Both the position numbers and the translations under genes were made by a program. Below the pieces are notes generated by a model. That model saw only the letters and a list, made by a program, of their open reading frames with translations, ran no database searches and had not been told where the DNA came from. From positions 124,001 through 188,000 of the forward strand of contig NZ_JACHTE010000006.1 in assembly GCF_014145395.1 (NCBI RefSeq): a DNA stretch of 64,000 bases, in the 5' to 3' direction. Position 1 is the first letter of the stretch. Every line of letters begins with the position of its first letter. Positions 36,593 through 45,317 of the stretch are shown here, in pieces. Source of the stretch: Marilutibacter penaei. Lineage in GTDB: Bacteria > Pseudomonadota > Gammaproteobacteria > Xanthomonadales > Xanthomonadaceae.

Positions 36593-38308
36593 ATGTCTGT
36601 TCAAGCCTGGACCTACCTGCTCGTCGGCCTCAGCTTCGCGCTGTACATCGGCATCGCGATCTGGAGCCGCGTGGCGAGCACCAAGGAGTTCTACGTCGCC
36701 GGTGGCGGCGTCCACCCGGTCGCCAATGGCATGGCGACCGCGGCCGACTGGATGAGCGCCGCGTCGTTCATCTCGATGGCCGGCCTGATCTCGTTCATGG
36801 GCTACGACGGCGCCGTGTACCTGATGGGCTGGACCGGCGGCTACGTGCTGCTGGCCCTGCTGCTGGCGCCGTACCTGCGCAAGTTCGGCAAGTTCACCGT
36901 GCCGGACTTCGTCGGTGACCGCTACTACTCCGACGTGGCGCGACTGGTCGCGGTGGTGTGCGCGATCTTCGTGTCCTTCACCTACGTCGCCGGGCAGATG
37001 CGCGGCGTCGGCATCGTGTTCAGCCGCTTCCTCGAGGTGGACATCACGACCGGCGTCATCATCGGCATGGCGATCGTGTTCTTCTACGCCGTGCTCGGCG
37101 GCATGAAGGGCATCACCTACACGCAGGTGGCGCAGTATTGCGTGCTGATCTTCGCGTTCATGGTGCCGGCGATCTTCATCTCGATGATGATGACCGGCCA
37201 CGTGATCCCGCAGATCGGCTTCGGCAGCGAGCTGGCGGATGGCTCGGGCATGTACTTGCTCGACAAGCTCGACGGGTTGAGTACGGAGCTCGGATTCGCA
37301 CCCTATACAGAGGGCAGCAAATCGACCATCGACGTCTTCGCGATCACCCTGGCGCTGATGGTCGGCACCGCGGGCCTGCCGCACGTGATCGTCCGGTTCT
37401 TCACGGTGCCGAAGGTGCGCGACGCGCGCCGTTCGGCCGGCTGGGCGATCCTGTTCATCGCGCTGCTGTACACGACCGCACCGGCGGTGGCGAGCTTCGC
37501 CCGCGTCAACATGATCCAGACCATCAACGGCCAGGACATGCAGGGCACCGAGTACGCGACCGCGCCCAGCTGGATCAAGAACTGGGAGAAGACCGGGCTG
37601 ATCACCTGGGAAGACAAGAACAACGACGGCCGGATGTTCTACGCCAAGGACGACCGCAACGAGATGACGATCGACCGCGACATCATGGTCCTCGCCAACC
37701 CGGAGATCGCGCGCCTTCCGGCGTGGGTGATCGCACTGGTCGCGGCGGGCGGTCTCGCGGCGGCGCTCAGCACCGCGGCGGGCCTGTTGCTGGTGATCTC
37801 GGCGGCGATCTCGCATGACCTGATGAAGAAGGTGCTGATGCCGGACATCACGGAGAAACAGGAGCTGATGTACGCACGCATCGCGGCGGGTGCGGCGGTG
37901 GTGGTGGCCGGGTTGCTGGGCATCTATCCACCGGGCTTCGTGGCCGAGGTGGTGGCCTTCGCGTTCGGCCTGGCGGCCGCCTCGTTCTTCCCGGCGATCG
38001 TGCTCGGCATCTTCGACAAGCGCACGAACATGCAGGGAGCGGTGTCGGGCATGCTGGTCGGCCTGGCGTTCACGGTCTGCTACATCGTGTACTTCAAGGG
38101 CGTGTTCATGGCGCCGATGGCGGAGAACATCCCGGAGAACTGGCTGTTCGGGATTTCGCCGGAAGGCATCGGCGTGATCGGCATGCTGTTGAACTTCGTG
38201 ATCTCCTTCGTGGTGTCGCGCATGACGCCGCCGCCGCCGCAGGAGGTGCAGGACCTGGTCGACGAGATCCGCGTGCCGCGCGGTGCGGGACAGGCCACCG
38301 CGCACTGA
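36593..38308 (+). CDS. Cation:acetate-type symporter, VC_2705 subfamily (ActP-like)
   Basis: 571 residues, SSF fold with about 13 helices. It has the A-D-W-M-S-A-A-S-F-I-S-M-A-G segment of helix 2, K-F-G-K-F-T-V-P-D-F-V-G-D-R-Y, and G-T-A-G-L-P-H-V-I-V-R-F-F-T-V (SSF signature). A 75-residue soluble insertion (about 300-365) is typical of the VC_2705 subfamily. GAGGGGCGACC precedes the ATG. Likely substrate is acetate or another short monocarboxylate taken up with Na+, given acs, the CrbSR pair and the CBS/DUF294 protein in the same region. Followed by a strong terminator. Confidence 0.92.
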   Translation: MSVQAWTYLLVGLSFALYIGIAIWSRVASTKEFYVAGGGVHPVANGMATAADWMSAASFISMAGLISFMGYDGAVYLMGWTGGYVLLALLLAPYLRKFGKFTVPDFVGDRYYSDVARLVAVVCAIFVSFTYVAGQMRGVGIVFSRFLEVDITTGVIIGMAIVFFYAVLGGMKGITYTQVAQYCVLIFAFMVPAIFISMMMTGHVIPQIGFGSELADGSGMYLLDKLDGLSTELGFAPYTEGSKSTIDVFAITLALMVGTAGLPHVIVRFFTVPKVRDARRSAGWAILFIALLYTTAPAVASFARVNMIQTINGQDMQGTEYATAPSWIKNWEKTGLITWEDKNNDGRMFYAKDDRNEMTIDRDIMVLANPEIARLPAWVIALVAAGGLAAALSTAAGLLLVISAAISHDLMKKVLMPDITEKQELMYARIAAGAAVVVAGLLGIYPPGFVAEVVAFAFGLAAASFFPAIVLGIFDKRTNMQGAVSGMLVGLAFTVCYIVYFKGVFMAPMAENIPENWLFGISPEGIGVIGMLLNFVISFVVSRMTPPPPQEVQDLVDEIRVPRGAGQATAH

Positions 38309-38340
38309 CGTTTTCTCCAGAGCCGCGTGCTCTCTCCACG

Positions 38341-38370
38341 GCCCGCCATCGTCCTGATGGCGGGCTTTTT
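38341..38370 (+). terminator. Intrinsic terminator of the porin-symporter operon
   Basis: GCCCGCCATC (38341-38350) and GATGGCGGGC (38356-38365) form a perfect 10-bp stem with a 5-base loop, followed by TTTTTC. It lies 32 bp after the symporter stop. Confidence 0.95.
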
Positions 38371-38454
38371 CTTGGCTACTCGCGACGAAGCCGGTGGCCG
38401 TTTCAAAAGCGTCCGAAGCCCGGAACTCCACGGTCGCGGAAGGCGCCGGTCGAC

Positions 38455-38544
38455 GGGATGGGGGTTGCGGAGAGCCGGACAGGACGTCCGGCGACCCGAC
38501 CTAAAGACAGGACGTCGTCAGGAGGGCGTAGCAACCCCCATCCC
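38455..38544. repeat. Intergenic structured element with 14-bp inverted ends
   Basis: GGGATGGGGGTTGC (38455-38468) is exactly repeated in inverse as GCAACCCCCATCCC (38531-38544), enclosing 62 bp. Inside is a second hairpin, GCCGGAC with GTCCGGC (about 38474-38491), and two copies of the short motif GACAGGACGTC or close variants (about 38478 and 38506). It holds no gene. It could be a mobile palindromic repeat, an RNA structure past the operon end, or a bidirectional stop. Confidence 0.55.
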
Positions 38545-38624
38545 GGCGGGCGGCGACTCCTTCCGAAGCCGCCCCTTCCGAAGCCACTCCACGTCACCCA
38601 GGAAAAGCGCCTTCCCGATGCCGC

Positions 38625-38966
38625 TCAGAGCGGCGGCGCGGACAGCTCGCGTGCGTCGAGGTAGCCGTTGCGGTCCTGGTCCTGGCGGTTGAACGTCCGG
38701 GCCAGCTTCGCGCGGTGCTCGACCAGGCTGACCGGCTTGCCGCGTCCGCCCGGCAACTCGTCCGGCGTGAGCGTGCCATCGCCGTTCGCATCCATGCGTT
38801 CGAAGGCGTAACTCATCCACGCCTGGTATTCCTCCAGGGACACCCGGCCATCGCCGTCGGTGTCCATCCGCTGCAGGTAGTCACTGGTGGCCTGCACCTG
38901 CGCCTGCGCGGCGCAGACGGCCAGCAACAGGAACGGGGTGGCAAGAAGTAGGCGTGTGCGTGGCAT
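38625..38966 (-). CDS. Secreted EF-hand calcium-binding protein
   Basis: 113 residues. A signal peptide (L-L-L-A-T-P-F-L-L-L-A-V-C-A-A-Q-A) is followed by three EF-hand loops: D-T-D-G-D-G-R-V-S-L-E-E, D-A-N-G-D-G-T-L-T-P-D-E and D-Q-D-R-N-G-Y-L-D-A-R-E. All have Asp/Asn/Gly/Glu at the calcium positions. It is probably a periplasmic calcium sensor or buffer; such small EF-hand proteins are common in Xanthomonadales. Partner unknown. Confidence 0.9.
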   Translation of the reverse strand: MPRTRLLLATPFLLLAVCAAQAQVQATSDYLQRMDTDGDGRVSLEEYQAWMSYAFERMDANGDGTLTPDELPGGRGKPVSLVEHRAKLARTFNRQDQDRNGYLDARELSAPPL

Positions 38967-39003
38967 GCGGGCAGGCTACCCCACGGGAGCGCGTGCGCGC
39001 ATG

Positions 39004-39029
39004 AAAAAGGCCCGCAACACGTGCGGGCC
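39004..39029 (-). terminator. Intrinsic terminator of the desaturase gene
   Basis: GGCCCGCA (39009-39016) pairs with TGCGGGCC (39022-39029). On the minus strand the stem is followed by five T (A run at 39004-39008). It lies 23 bp past the desaturase stop. Confidence 0.85.
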
Positions 39030-39051
39030 CCGGGAGCGTATCAGGTGGCGT

Positions 39052-40236
39052 TCAGCGCCGTGCGGGCGCCAGCGCGTAGCCCTTGAGCCGATGCGAGAAC
39101 GCCTGGAGGGCCTGGATCCCGCTCGCTTCCGCGTCCGCGCACCAGGCGTGCAGGCGCTGCAGCGTGGCCTGGGCATCGTGCGAGCGGTCGTCGAGCACCT
39201 GCGCGAGGCGTTGGCGATGCTCGGCCAGCGTGGCCATCTTGGGCCGCTCGGCCAGCCAGGCCTGCAGGCGTGCGCGCTTGCCGTCGTCCAGCCAGCGGCC
39301 GCCGTCGGCCAGTCCCTTGCGGAGGGGGCGCGGCAGCGTGTCGCGGCCTTCGCGCAGGGTCGGCAGGGTGACGTTGCGGTAGAAGTCGGTCATCGCCTGG
39401 AAACGGATCGCCAGCAGCGCCTTCAGGGTCTCGCCGTCGGGCATCGCGATGTTCGGGCGCACGTCCAGGGTGGGCGCCACGCGCAGGACCTTCGCCAGGC
39501 GCAGCTTCTCGAACACGCGGATGGTGGCCCAGCCGATGTCGAACTCGAAGCGGCGCAGCGCGAACTTCGCCGAGCTCGGGAAGGCGTGGTGGTTGTTGTG
39601 CAGCTCCTCGCCGCCGATCCACACGCCCCACGGGGTCAGGTTGGTCGAGGTGTCCGCGCTCTCGAAGTTGCGGTAGCCCCACCAGTGGCCCAGGCCATTG
39701 ACCACGCCTGCCGCCCAGAACGGGATCCACGCCATCTGCAGCGCCCAGATCGCCACGCCGGCGAAGCCGAACAGCGCGAAACTGATGAACAGCAGCAGGG
39801 TGGGGCCCATCGTCGCGTGCGGGGTGTAGAGGTGGCGCTCGATCCAGTCGTCGGGGCAGCCCTTGCCGTACTTCTCGATCGATTCGCGATCGCTGCGCGC
39901 TTCGCGGTAGAGCTCGACGCCACGCCAGAACACGGTCTTGATGCCCTTCACCTGCGGGCTGTGCGGGTCTTCCTCGGTCTCGCACTTCGCGTGGTGCTTG
40001 CGATGGATCGCCGCCCACTCGCGCGTGATCATCGAGGTGGTCAGCCAGCTCCAGAACCGGAACACGTGGGCGACGGCCGGATGGAAGTCGACCGAGCGGT
40101 GCGCCATCGAGCGGTGCAGGTACAGCGTCACCGAGAAGATGGTGAGCTGGGTGGCGACCAGGAAGTAGATCACCAGCGTGCCGAAACCGGCCTGCAGCAG
40201 TCCGCCGGCGAGGAAGTCGAGCAGTGAAGCGGGCAT
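39052..40236 (-). CDS. Membrane fatty-acid (acyl-CoA) desaturase
   Basis: 394 residues. The three histidine boxes that hold the di-iron centre are present: H-R-S-M-A-H-R (about 41-47), H-R-K-H-H (about 78-82) and [10 protein letters not shown] (about 210). Four membrane helices lie in the usual two pairs (residues 5-32 and 145-190). This is the delta-9 acyl-CoA/lipid desaturase family, adding a cis double bond to membrane fatty acids, often at low temperature. The C-terminal 130 residues are a helical extension longer than in the shortest members. Monocistronic with a terminator. Confidence 0.93.
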   Translation of the reverse strand: MPASLLDFLAGGLLQAGFGTLVIYFLVATQLTIFSVTLYLHRSMAHRSVDFHPAVAHVFRFWSWLTTSMITREWAAIHRKHHAKCETEEDPHSPQVKGIKTVFWRGVELYREARSDRESIEKYGKGCPDDWIERHLYTPHATMGPTLLLFISFALFGFAGVAIWALQMAWIPFWAAGVVNGLGHWWGYRNFESADTSTNLTPWGVWIGGEELHNNHHAFPSSAKFALRRFEFDIGWATIRVFEKLRLAKVLRVAPTLDVRPNIAMPDGETLKALLAIRFQAMTDFYRNVTLPTLREGRDTLPRPLRKGLADGGRWLDDGKRARLQAWLAERPKMATLAEHRQRLAQVLDDRSHDAQATLQRLHAWCADAEASGIQALQAFSHRLKGYALAPARR

Positions 40237-40474
40237 TTCAAACTCCGGGGACCGCGGTCCTGTTGGGCGAGGCCGGCCGCGGCGCGGCCGGACAGCGGGC
40301 GCGGGTGCATGCGCCCGGGGCCATCATGCCATCCGGACCTGTCCGTTCGCGCCCGTATGGGCAGGGTGTGTACAGGTAACGACGTGGGGCGCATCGGGGC
40401 GGAACACAAGCCGATCCGCCGCCCGCCGGTCCCGGCCCGTGCAGGCCGCGATCGCCTTCCAGTACCCTTCGCGG

Positions 40475-41287
40475 ATGCCCGAGCTGCCCGAAGTCGAAAC
40501 CACCCGTGCCGGCCTGGCGCCGCACGTGGAGGGCCGGCGCGTGGTGGCCGTGACCCTGCGCCGCCCCGACCTGCGATGGCCCATTCCGCCGCAGGTGGCG
40601 GCATCCCTGCCGGGACAGCGGATCGCGGCCGTCCGGCGGCGCGCCAAGTACCTGTTGCTGGACACCGCCGCGGGGAGCGCCCTGCTCCACCTGGGCATGT
40701 CCGGAAGCCTGCGCGTGCTGCCGGGAGACACCCCCGTGCGGGCGCACGACCATGTCGACATCGTCCTGGACGACGGGCGGGTGCTGCGCTTCAACGACCC
40801 GCGCCGGTTCGGCTGCCTGCTGTGGCAGCCGCCGGGGGCGCTGCATCCGCTGCTGGCCACGCTGGGACCGGAGCCGCTGTCCGCGGCCTTCGACGGTGCC
40901 CATCTGTTCGCGCTCAGCCGGGGCCGCAAGGCGGCCGTGAAGACCTTCCTGATGGACCAGGCGGTGGTCGTGGGGGTGGGCAACATCTATGCCGCCGAGG
41001 CGCTCTTCGCCGCCGGCATCTCGCCGCTGCGCGAAGCGGGCAAGGTGTCCCGGGCCCGTTACGAACGCCTGGCGGACGAGGTCAAGCGCGTGCTCGCGCA
41101 TGCCATCGCCCGGGGCGGCACCACCCTGCGCGACTTCATCAGCCCGGACGGTGCCCCGGGCTACTTCGAACAGGAACTGGCCGTGTACGGTCGCGCCGGC
41201 GGCGCCTGCACCGTCTGCGGCAGCCGCCTGCGGCATGCGTCGGTGGGCCAGCGCGCCACCGTGTGGTGCCCGCGCTGCCAGCGCTGA
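40475..41287 (+). CDS. mutM: Formamidopyrimidine-DNA glycosylase
   Basis: 270 residues. Removes 8-oxoguanine and FapyG and nicks the site by beta,delta-elimination. The catalytic N-terminus is M-P-E-L-P-E-V-E-T, so the start is fixed at 40475 (the initiator Met is removed and Pro2 attacks). It has K-Y-L-L-L-D (Lys57 region), V-G-N-I-Y-A-A-E (H2TH), and a C-terminal zinc finger, C-T-V-C with C-P-R-C. Confidence 0.98.
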   Translation: MPELPEVETTRAGLAPHVEGRRVVAVTLRRPDLRWPIPPQVAASLPGQRIAAVRRRAKYLLLDTAAGSALLHLGMSGSLRVLPGDTPVRAHDHVDIVLDDGRVLRFNDPRRFGCLLWQPPGALHPLLATLGPEPLSAAFDGAHLFALSRGRKAAVKTFLMDQAVVVGVGNIYAAEALFAAGISPLREAGKVSRARYERLADEVKRVLAHAIARGGTTLRDFISPDGAPGYFEQELAVYGRAGGACTVCGSRLRHASVGQRATVWCPRCQR

Positions 41288-41385
41288 AACGGCGTGGAAC
41301 AGGCGGATCGGACCCGCGCGGAACCCGCAATTTCCATGCCATCCCGCCCCCCTCCGGGGCCGCGTGAACGCGCTATAGTCGCCCC

Positions 41386-41967
41386 ATGATCGAGGACGAG
41401 ACCCCGGCGCAACGCGCCGACATCACACGGATGCTGGGTGCCGCGCGCGGCGGTGATCGCGCGGCGCTGGATAACGTCCTGGCCACCCTCTACCAGGAGC
41501 TGCATGGCATGGCGCGCCGCCAGCTGGCCGGCCAGCATGGCCAGACCCTGGACGCGACCGCGCTGGTCCACGAGGCCTACATCAAGCTGATCGGGCGGCG
41601 CGAAGCGCAGTTCGACGACCGCGCGCATTTCTTCGCCTATGCCGCGTCGGCCATGCGCAGCGTGGTCGTGGACTATGCGCGCCAGCGACTGGCGCAGAAG
41701 CGCGGTGGCGACCTGCACCGGGTGACCGACCTGCCGGAAGACCTCGAAGGCGGCCTGCGGCTGGACGAGGAAACGCTCGGCCTGGACATCGCGCTGACCC
41801 GCCTCGCCGATGTCGACGCACGGCTCGCCCAGGTGGTGGAGCTGCGGTACTTCGGCGGCCTCTCCGAGCTGGAGATCGCGGGCCTGCTCGACCGCTCCGA
41901 GCGCAGCATCCGCCGGGACTGGCAGAAGGCCCGGATGTTCCTGCTGGCCTCGTTGAAGGACGACTGA
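41386..41967 (+). CDS. ECF sigma factor linked to Ser/Thr kinase (EcfK/ECF43-like)
   Basis: 193 residues. It has sigma region 2 (A-T-A-L-V-H-E-A-Y-I-K-L and F-F-A-Y-A-A-S-A-M-R-S-V-V-V-D-Y-A-R) and region 4 (V-V-E-L-R-Y-F-G-G-L-S-E-L-E-I-A and R-S-I-R-R-D-W). L-x-H-E-A-Y-I-K-L and A-M-R-x-V-V-V-D-Y-A-R are hallmarks of ECF sigma factors encoded beside eukaryote-like kinases rather than with anti-sigma factors. In Xanthomonas the EcfK-PknS pair of this kind controls type VI secretion. Its targets here are not visible. 25 bp before the kinase gene. Confidence 0.9.
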   Translation: MIEDETPAQRADITRMLGAARGGDRAALDNVLATLYQELHGMARRQLAGQHGQTLDATALVHEAYIKLIGRREAQFDDRAHFFAYAASAMRSVVVDYARQRLAQKRGGDLHRVTDLPEDLEGGLRLDEETLGLDIALTRLADVDARLAQVVELRYFGGLSELEIAGLLDRSERSIRRDWQKARMFLLASLKDD

Positions 41968-41992
41968 GCGCCGACCGCGGCGAGGGGGGCGG

Positions 41993-44824
41993 ATGGACGC
42001 CGAACGCTGGCAACGCCTGTCGCCGCTGCTGGACAAACTGCTGGAACTGGAACCGGAGGCCCGCGCGCGGCGGCTGGCCGAACTGCGCGAGGAAGACCCC
42101 GCGCTGGCCACCGACCTGCAGGCGCTGATCGCGCTGGAGGACGACAACAGCGACTTCCTCTCGGAGCCGCTGGTGGTGCCGCCCGCCGGCCCGGCCAGTG
42201 GCATGGAAGTGGGGCCCTACCGGCTGGAAAGCCTGCTCGGCGAGGGCGGCATGGGCCAGGTCTGGCTGGCCTCGCGCGCCGACGGCCTGTACCAGCGCCG
42301 GGTCGCGCTGAAGCTGCTGCGGCCGGGACTGACGAGCCAGGACCTCAGGCTGCGCTTCACCCGCGAGCGGGAGATCCTCGCCCGGCTGGCGCATCCCAAC
42401 ATCGCCCGCCTGCTCGACGCCGGCGTCAGCGCCGAGGGCCTGCCCTACCTGGCGCTGGAATACGTCGACGGCACGCCGATCACCGATTACTGCCGCGAGC
42501 ACCGCACCCCGCTGGACCAGCGCCTGGAGATGTTCCGGCAGGTCTGCGATGCGGTCAGCCACGCCCATGCCAACCTGATCGTCCATCGCGACCTGAAGCC
42601 GTCGAACATCCTGGTGACGCCGGCGGGCCAGGTCCGCCTGCTCGACTTCGGCATCGCCAAGCTGCTGGACGGCGAGGCGCCCGCGCCCGAACAGACCGGC
42701 ACCGGCATGCGCGCCTTCACCCTGCACTACGCCGCGCCGGAACAGATCCTCGGCGAGCCGGTCACCACGATGACCGACGTCTACTCCCTCGGCGTGGTGC
42801 TCTACGAGCTGCTGGCCGACCGCAAGCCCTATCGGCTCAAGCGCCACAGCGACGCCGAATGGGAGGAGGCGATCCTCAACGCCGACCCGGTCCGGCCGTC
42901 GCAGGGCGTGTTGCAGGACACGTCGGCCGGCGGGGAGCGGCAGGCGCTCCGGCGGCACAGCCGGCGCCTCGCCGGCGACCTCGACAACATCGTCCTGAAA
43001 GCGCTGGCCAAGCGGCCCGAGCAACGCTATCCCTCGGTGGAGGCCCTCTCGCAGGATGTCGGCCGCTACGAAGCCGGCCGGCCGGTGCTCGCGCAGCCGC
43101 AGCGGCTGGGCTATCGCTTCCGCAAATACGTGGGCCGGCACCGCTGGGCGCTGGCGACCGGGCTCGTCGTCGCCCTGGTGCTGTCGCTGTCGCTGGGGCT
43201 GGTCGCGTGGCAGGCGCGCCAGGCGGTCGCCGAAGCGGCGCGCGCGCAGGCCATGCAGGACTTCATGATCGGCCTGTTCGAGGATGCCGGCGTGCGCGAG
43301 GGCGAGCCGCTCGATGTCGACCGCCTGCTGGATGGCGCGGTCGAGCGCGGCAACCTGCAGCTCGCGCAGGAACCGCGCGCGCGCGCCGAACTGCTGGGGG
43401 TCATCGCGCGCCTGCGGCTCGGACTGGGCGACACCGAACGCGCGCGCGGGCTGCTGGAGCAGCAGGCCGCCCTGCTGGCGCAGACCCCGAATGTCCCGGC
43501 CAGCCTGCAGCTGGAGTCGCTGACCCTGCAGGGGCGCCTCGCGCGCGAAAGCAGGGACTCGGCCGCCTGCAGCGCCCTGCTTCAACCGGCGCTGGCCGAT
43601 GCCCGCCGCGAGCAGGCGCGCCTGCCGCACCAGGTGGCCGATTTCTATTCCGAGCTGGGGCGTTGCCGCCAGGCCGCCGGGGCGCTGCAGGGCGCCCGGC
43701 AGATGTACGAACGCGCGCTGGCGGTCCGGCGGGGCGTCGACGGCGACCCCGGCGGCATGGTCCAGACGCTCGTGGACCTCGCCGAACTGCAGGCCGATGC
43801 CGGCGACATCGACGCGGCCGTCGCGGGCTATGGCCAGGCCGTGCGGCAACTGCGCGACCAGGTCGCCACGCGCCCCGGCCAGCGGGTGGAGATCGGCCAC
43901 CGCCTCGCCCGCCTGCAGGGACAGCAGGGCCGGACCGATGCCGCCATCGACACCCTGCGCGCGACCCTGCCGGTGGCGATGCAGGCGCTCGGCCCGGCCG
44001 ATGGCGCCACCCTGGCCCTGCGCGAGGACCTCGCCGGAGCGTATCTCGACGACAGCCGCTTCGCCGATGCCGCCCGCCAGCTCGAGGAGGTGCGCCAGCA
44101 GCGCGAGGCCGCGAAGGGGCCGGACCAGGCGGCGCTGGTCCCGGTGCGCCTGCAGCTCGGGCGCATCGCCTGGGAGCGCAACGACCTGGCCGCGGCGCTG
44201 GTCCACATGCATGAAGCGGTGCGGACCGCGCGGCTGGATGCCGGACAGGCCCCGGCCGGTTCCGCCGTCCTGGCCGATGCCCTGTTGGAACTGGCACGCC
44301 TGCTGCACCAGGCCGGCCGGGACGGGGACGCGCGGGCGCCGCTGGAGGAAGCGCGCAAACTGCGCGCCGGTGCGGCCGGCGGCACCGCGACGCTGGAGCC
44401 CATCGACCGGCTGGCGGCCGAGATCCGGATCGCGCAGGGCGAACGCGACGCGGGCCTGGCCATCCTGCGCGGCCTGCTCGGCGACACCCGCCCGCAACCG
44501 GACGATGCGCTCGAACGCCTGCGCACCCAGGTGGCCCTGTGGCGCTGGGAAGCCCGGGCCGGCGACCCGGTCGCGCTGGCCCGCCTGCAGACCCTGGCCC
44601 GCGGCGAAACCGGCATGGGGCCGGCACGACGCGCCCTCGGATGGCGCGCCGCGCTGTACGCCGCCCAGGCCCGTTGCGCCGCGGGCGACGGCCCCGGCGG
44701 CGACGCCCTGCTGGAACAGCTCGACACCGAACTCGCCTCCCGCCAGCGCGACGGCAGCGCCCTCCGCCGCGAAGTCGACCTGGCCCGCCAGGCCTGCCTG
44801 CCGGCCAGCCCGGTTGCGGGTTAG
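41993..44824 (+). CDS. Transmembrane Ser/Thr protein kinase with TPR-like sensor (PknS-like)
   Basis: 943 residues. The kinase domain spans about 70-350: G-E-G-G-M-G-Q-V-W glycine loop, V-A-L-K-L-L (Lys), H-R-D-L-K-P-S-N catalytic loop, D-F-G-I-A-K, and A-P-E-Q. One membrane helix (W-A-L-A-T-G-L-V-V-A-L-V-L-S-L-S-L-G-L-V) lies near 384-403. The outer 540 residues are Ala/Leu-rich TPR-like helical repeats, a presumed periplasmic sensor. It probably phosphorylates the adjacent ECF sigma factor to activate it. The stop at 44824 is 30 bp before the tandem-repeat array. Confidence 0.93.
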   Translation: MDAERWQRLSPLLDKLLELEPEARARRLAELREEDPALATDLQALIALEDDNSDFLSEPLVVPPAGPASGMEVGPYRLESLLGEGGMGQVWLASRADGLYQRRVALKLLRPGLTSQDLRLRFTREREILARLAHPNIARLLDAGVSAEGLPYLALEYVDGTPITDYCREHRTPLDQRLEMFRQVCDAVSHAHANLIVHRDLKPSNILVTPAGQVRLLDFGIAKLLDGEAPAPEQTGTGMRAFTLHYAAPEQILGEPVTTMTDVYSLGVVLYELLADRKPYRLKRHSDAEWEEAILNADPVRPSQGVLQDTSAGGERQALRRHSRRLAGDLDNIVLKALAKRPEQRYPSVEALSQDVGRYEAGRPVLAQPQRLGYRFRKYVGRHRWALATGLVVALVLSLSLGLVAWQARQAVAEAARAQAMQDFMIGLFEDAGVREGEPLDVDRLLDGAVERGNLQLAQEPRARAELLGVIARLRLGLGDTERARGLLEQQAALLAQTPNVPASLQLESLTLQGRLARESRDSAACSALLQPALADARREQARLPHQVADFYSELGRCRQAAGALQGARQMYERALAVRRGVDGDPGGMVQTLVDLAELQADAGDIDAAVAGYGQAVRQLRDQVATRPGQRVEIGHRLARLQGQQGRTDAAIDTLRATLPVAMQALGPADGATLALREDLAGAYLDDSRFADAARQLEEVRQQREAAKGPDQAALVPVRLQLGRIAWERNDLAAALVHMHEAVRTARLDAGQAPAGSAVLADALLELARLLHQAGRDGDARAPLEEARKLRAGAAGGTATLEPIDRLAAEIRIAQGERDAGLAILRGLLGDTRPQPDDALERLRTQVALWRWEARAGDPVALARLQTLARGETGMGPARRALGWRAALYAAQARCAAGDGPGGDALLEQLDTELASRQRDGSALRREVDLARQACLPASPVAG

Positions 44825-44854
44825 CGCGGCGGAACAGGGGCGTCGACCCCAAAA

Positions 44855-45190
44855 GGTCGGGCGTTGGATCTCCAGGGGTCGAAGCGTGGAGCCCGAGGGG
44901 TCGAACCCTGGAGCTCTGGAGGTGGAAGCTTGGACCTCGGGAGGTCGAGGGTTGGACCTTTAAAGGTCGAAGCTCGGACCTCAAGAGCTCGAAGCCTGGA
45001 CCCCAAGAGGTCGAACCGTGAACCCCTGAAGGTCGAACCTTGGAGCTCAAGGGGTGGAAGCTGGACCCCAGGAGGTCGAACGTTGGACCCTTGGAGCTCG
45101 AAGGCTGGAGCTATGGAGGTCGGAGCTTGGACCCCTGGAGGTCCAACCGTAGAGCTCGGGAGGTCGAAAGTTCCACTGGGTGAGGTGGAA
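44855..45190. repeat. Array of 15 imperfect 22-bp tandem repeats
   Basis: Fifteen head-to-tail units begin at 44855, 44877, 44899, 44921, 44943, 44965, 44987, 45009, 45031, 45053, 45074, 45096, 45118, 45140 and 45162, with a sixteenth partial unit at 45184. All are 22 bp except the tenth (21 bp). The approximate consensus is GGTCGAAgcTTGGAcCtc followed by four looser bases. GGTCGAAGCTTGGACC within it is a palindrome apart from one position on each side, so each unit is a potential dyad site or hairpin. A 22-bp period breaks the codon frame and no start signal serves it, so it is not read as coding. The non-gene stretch runs 44825-45317. Confidence 0.92.
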
Positions 45191-45317
45191 GGCGGGGGAG
45201 TGTCCGATTTTTTGTGTGCAGGGCGGTGATCACTTGCCTGCAGCGGCGATGCGTTCCGGAGAGCATCTCGAAGAGCCAGTCACCTCCTACCGGCTGAAAT
45301 CGGCCAAGAGCAGACGC

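Noticed and set aside
43401-45050. Long minus-strand open frame opposite the Ser/Thr kinase
   Set aside because: It mirrors the GC-rich third codon positions of the kinase gene and its product is a Pro/Arg/Gly-rich shadow with no motifs.
44855-45190. CRISPR array
   Set aside because: Units abut directly with no unique spacers, are too degenerate, and no cas gene is present.
44864-45229. Open reading frame running through the 22-bp tandem repeats
   Set aside because: The repeat period is not a multiple of three, open frames occur on both strands through the array, and there is no ribosome site. The frame is a by-product of biased repeats.
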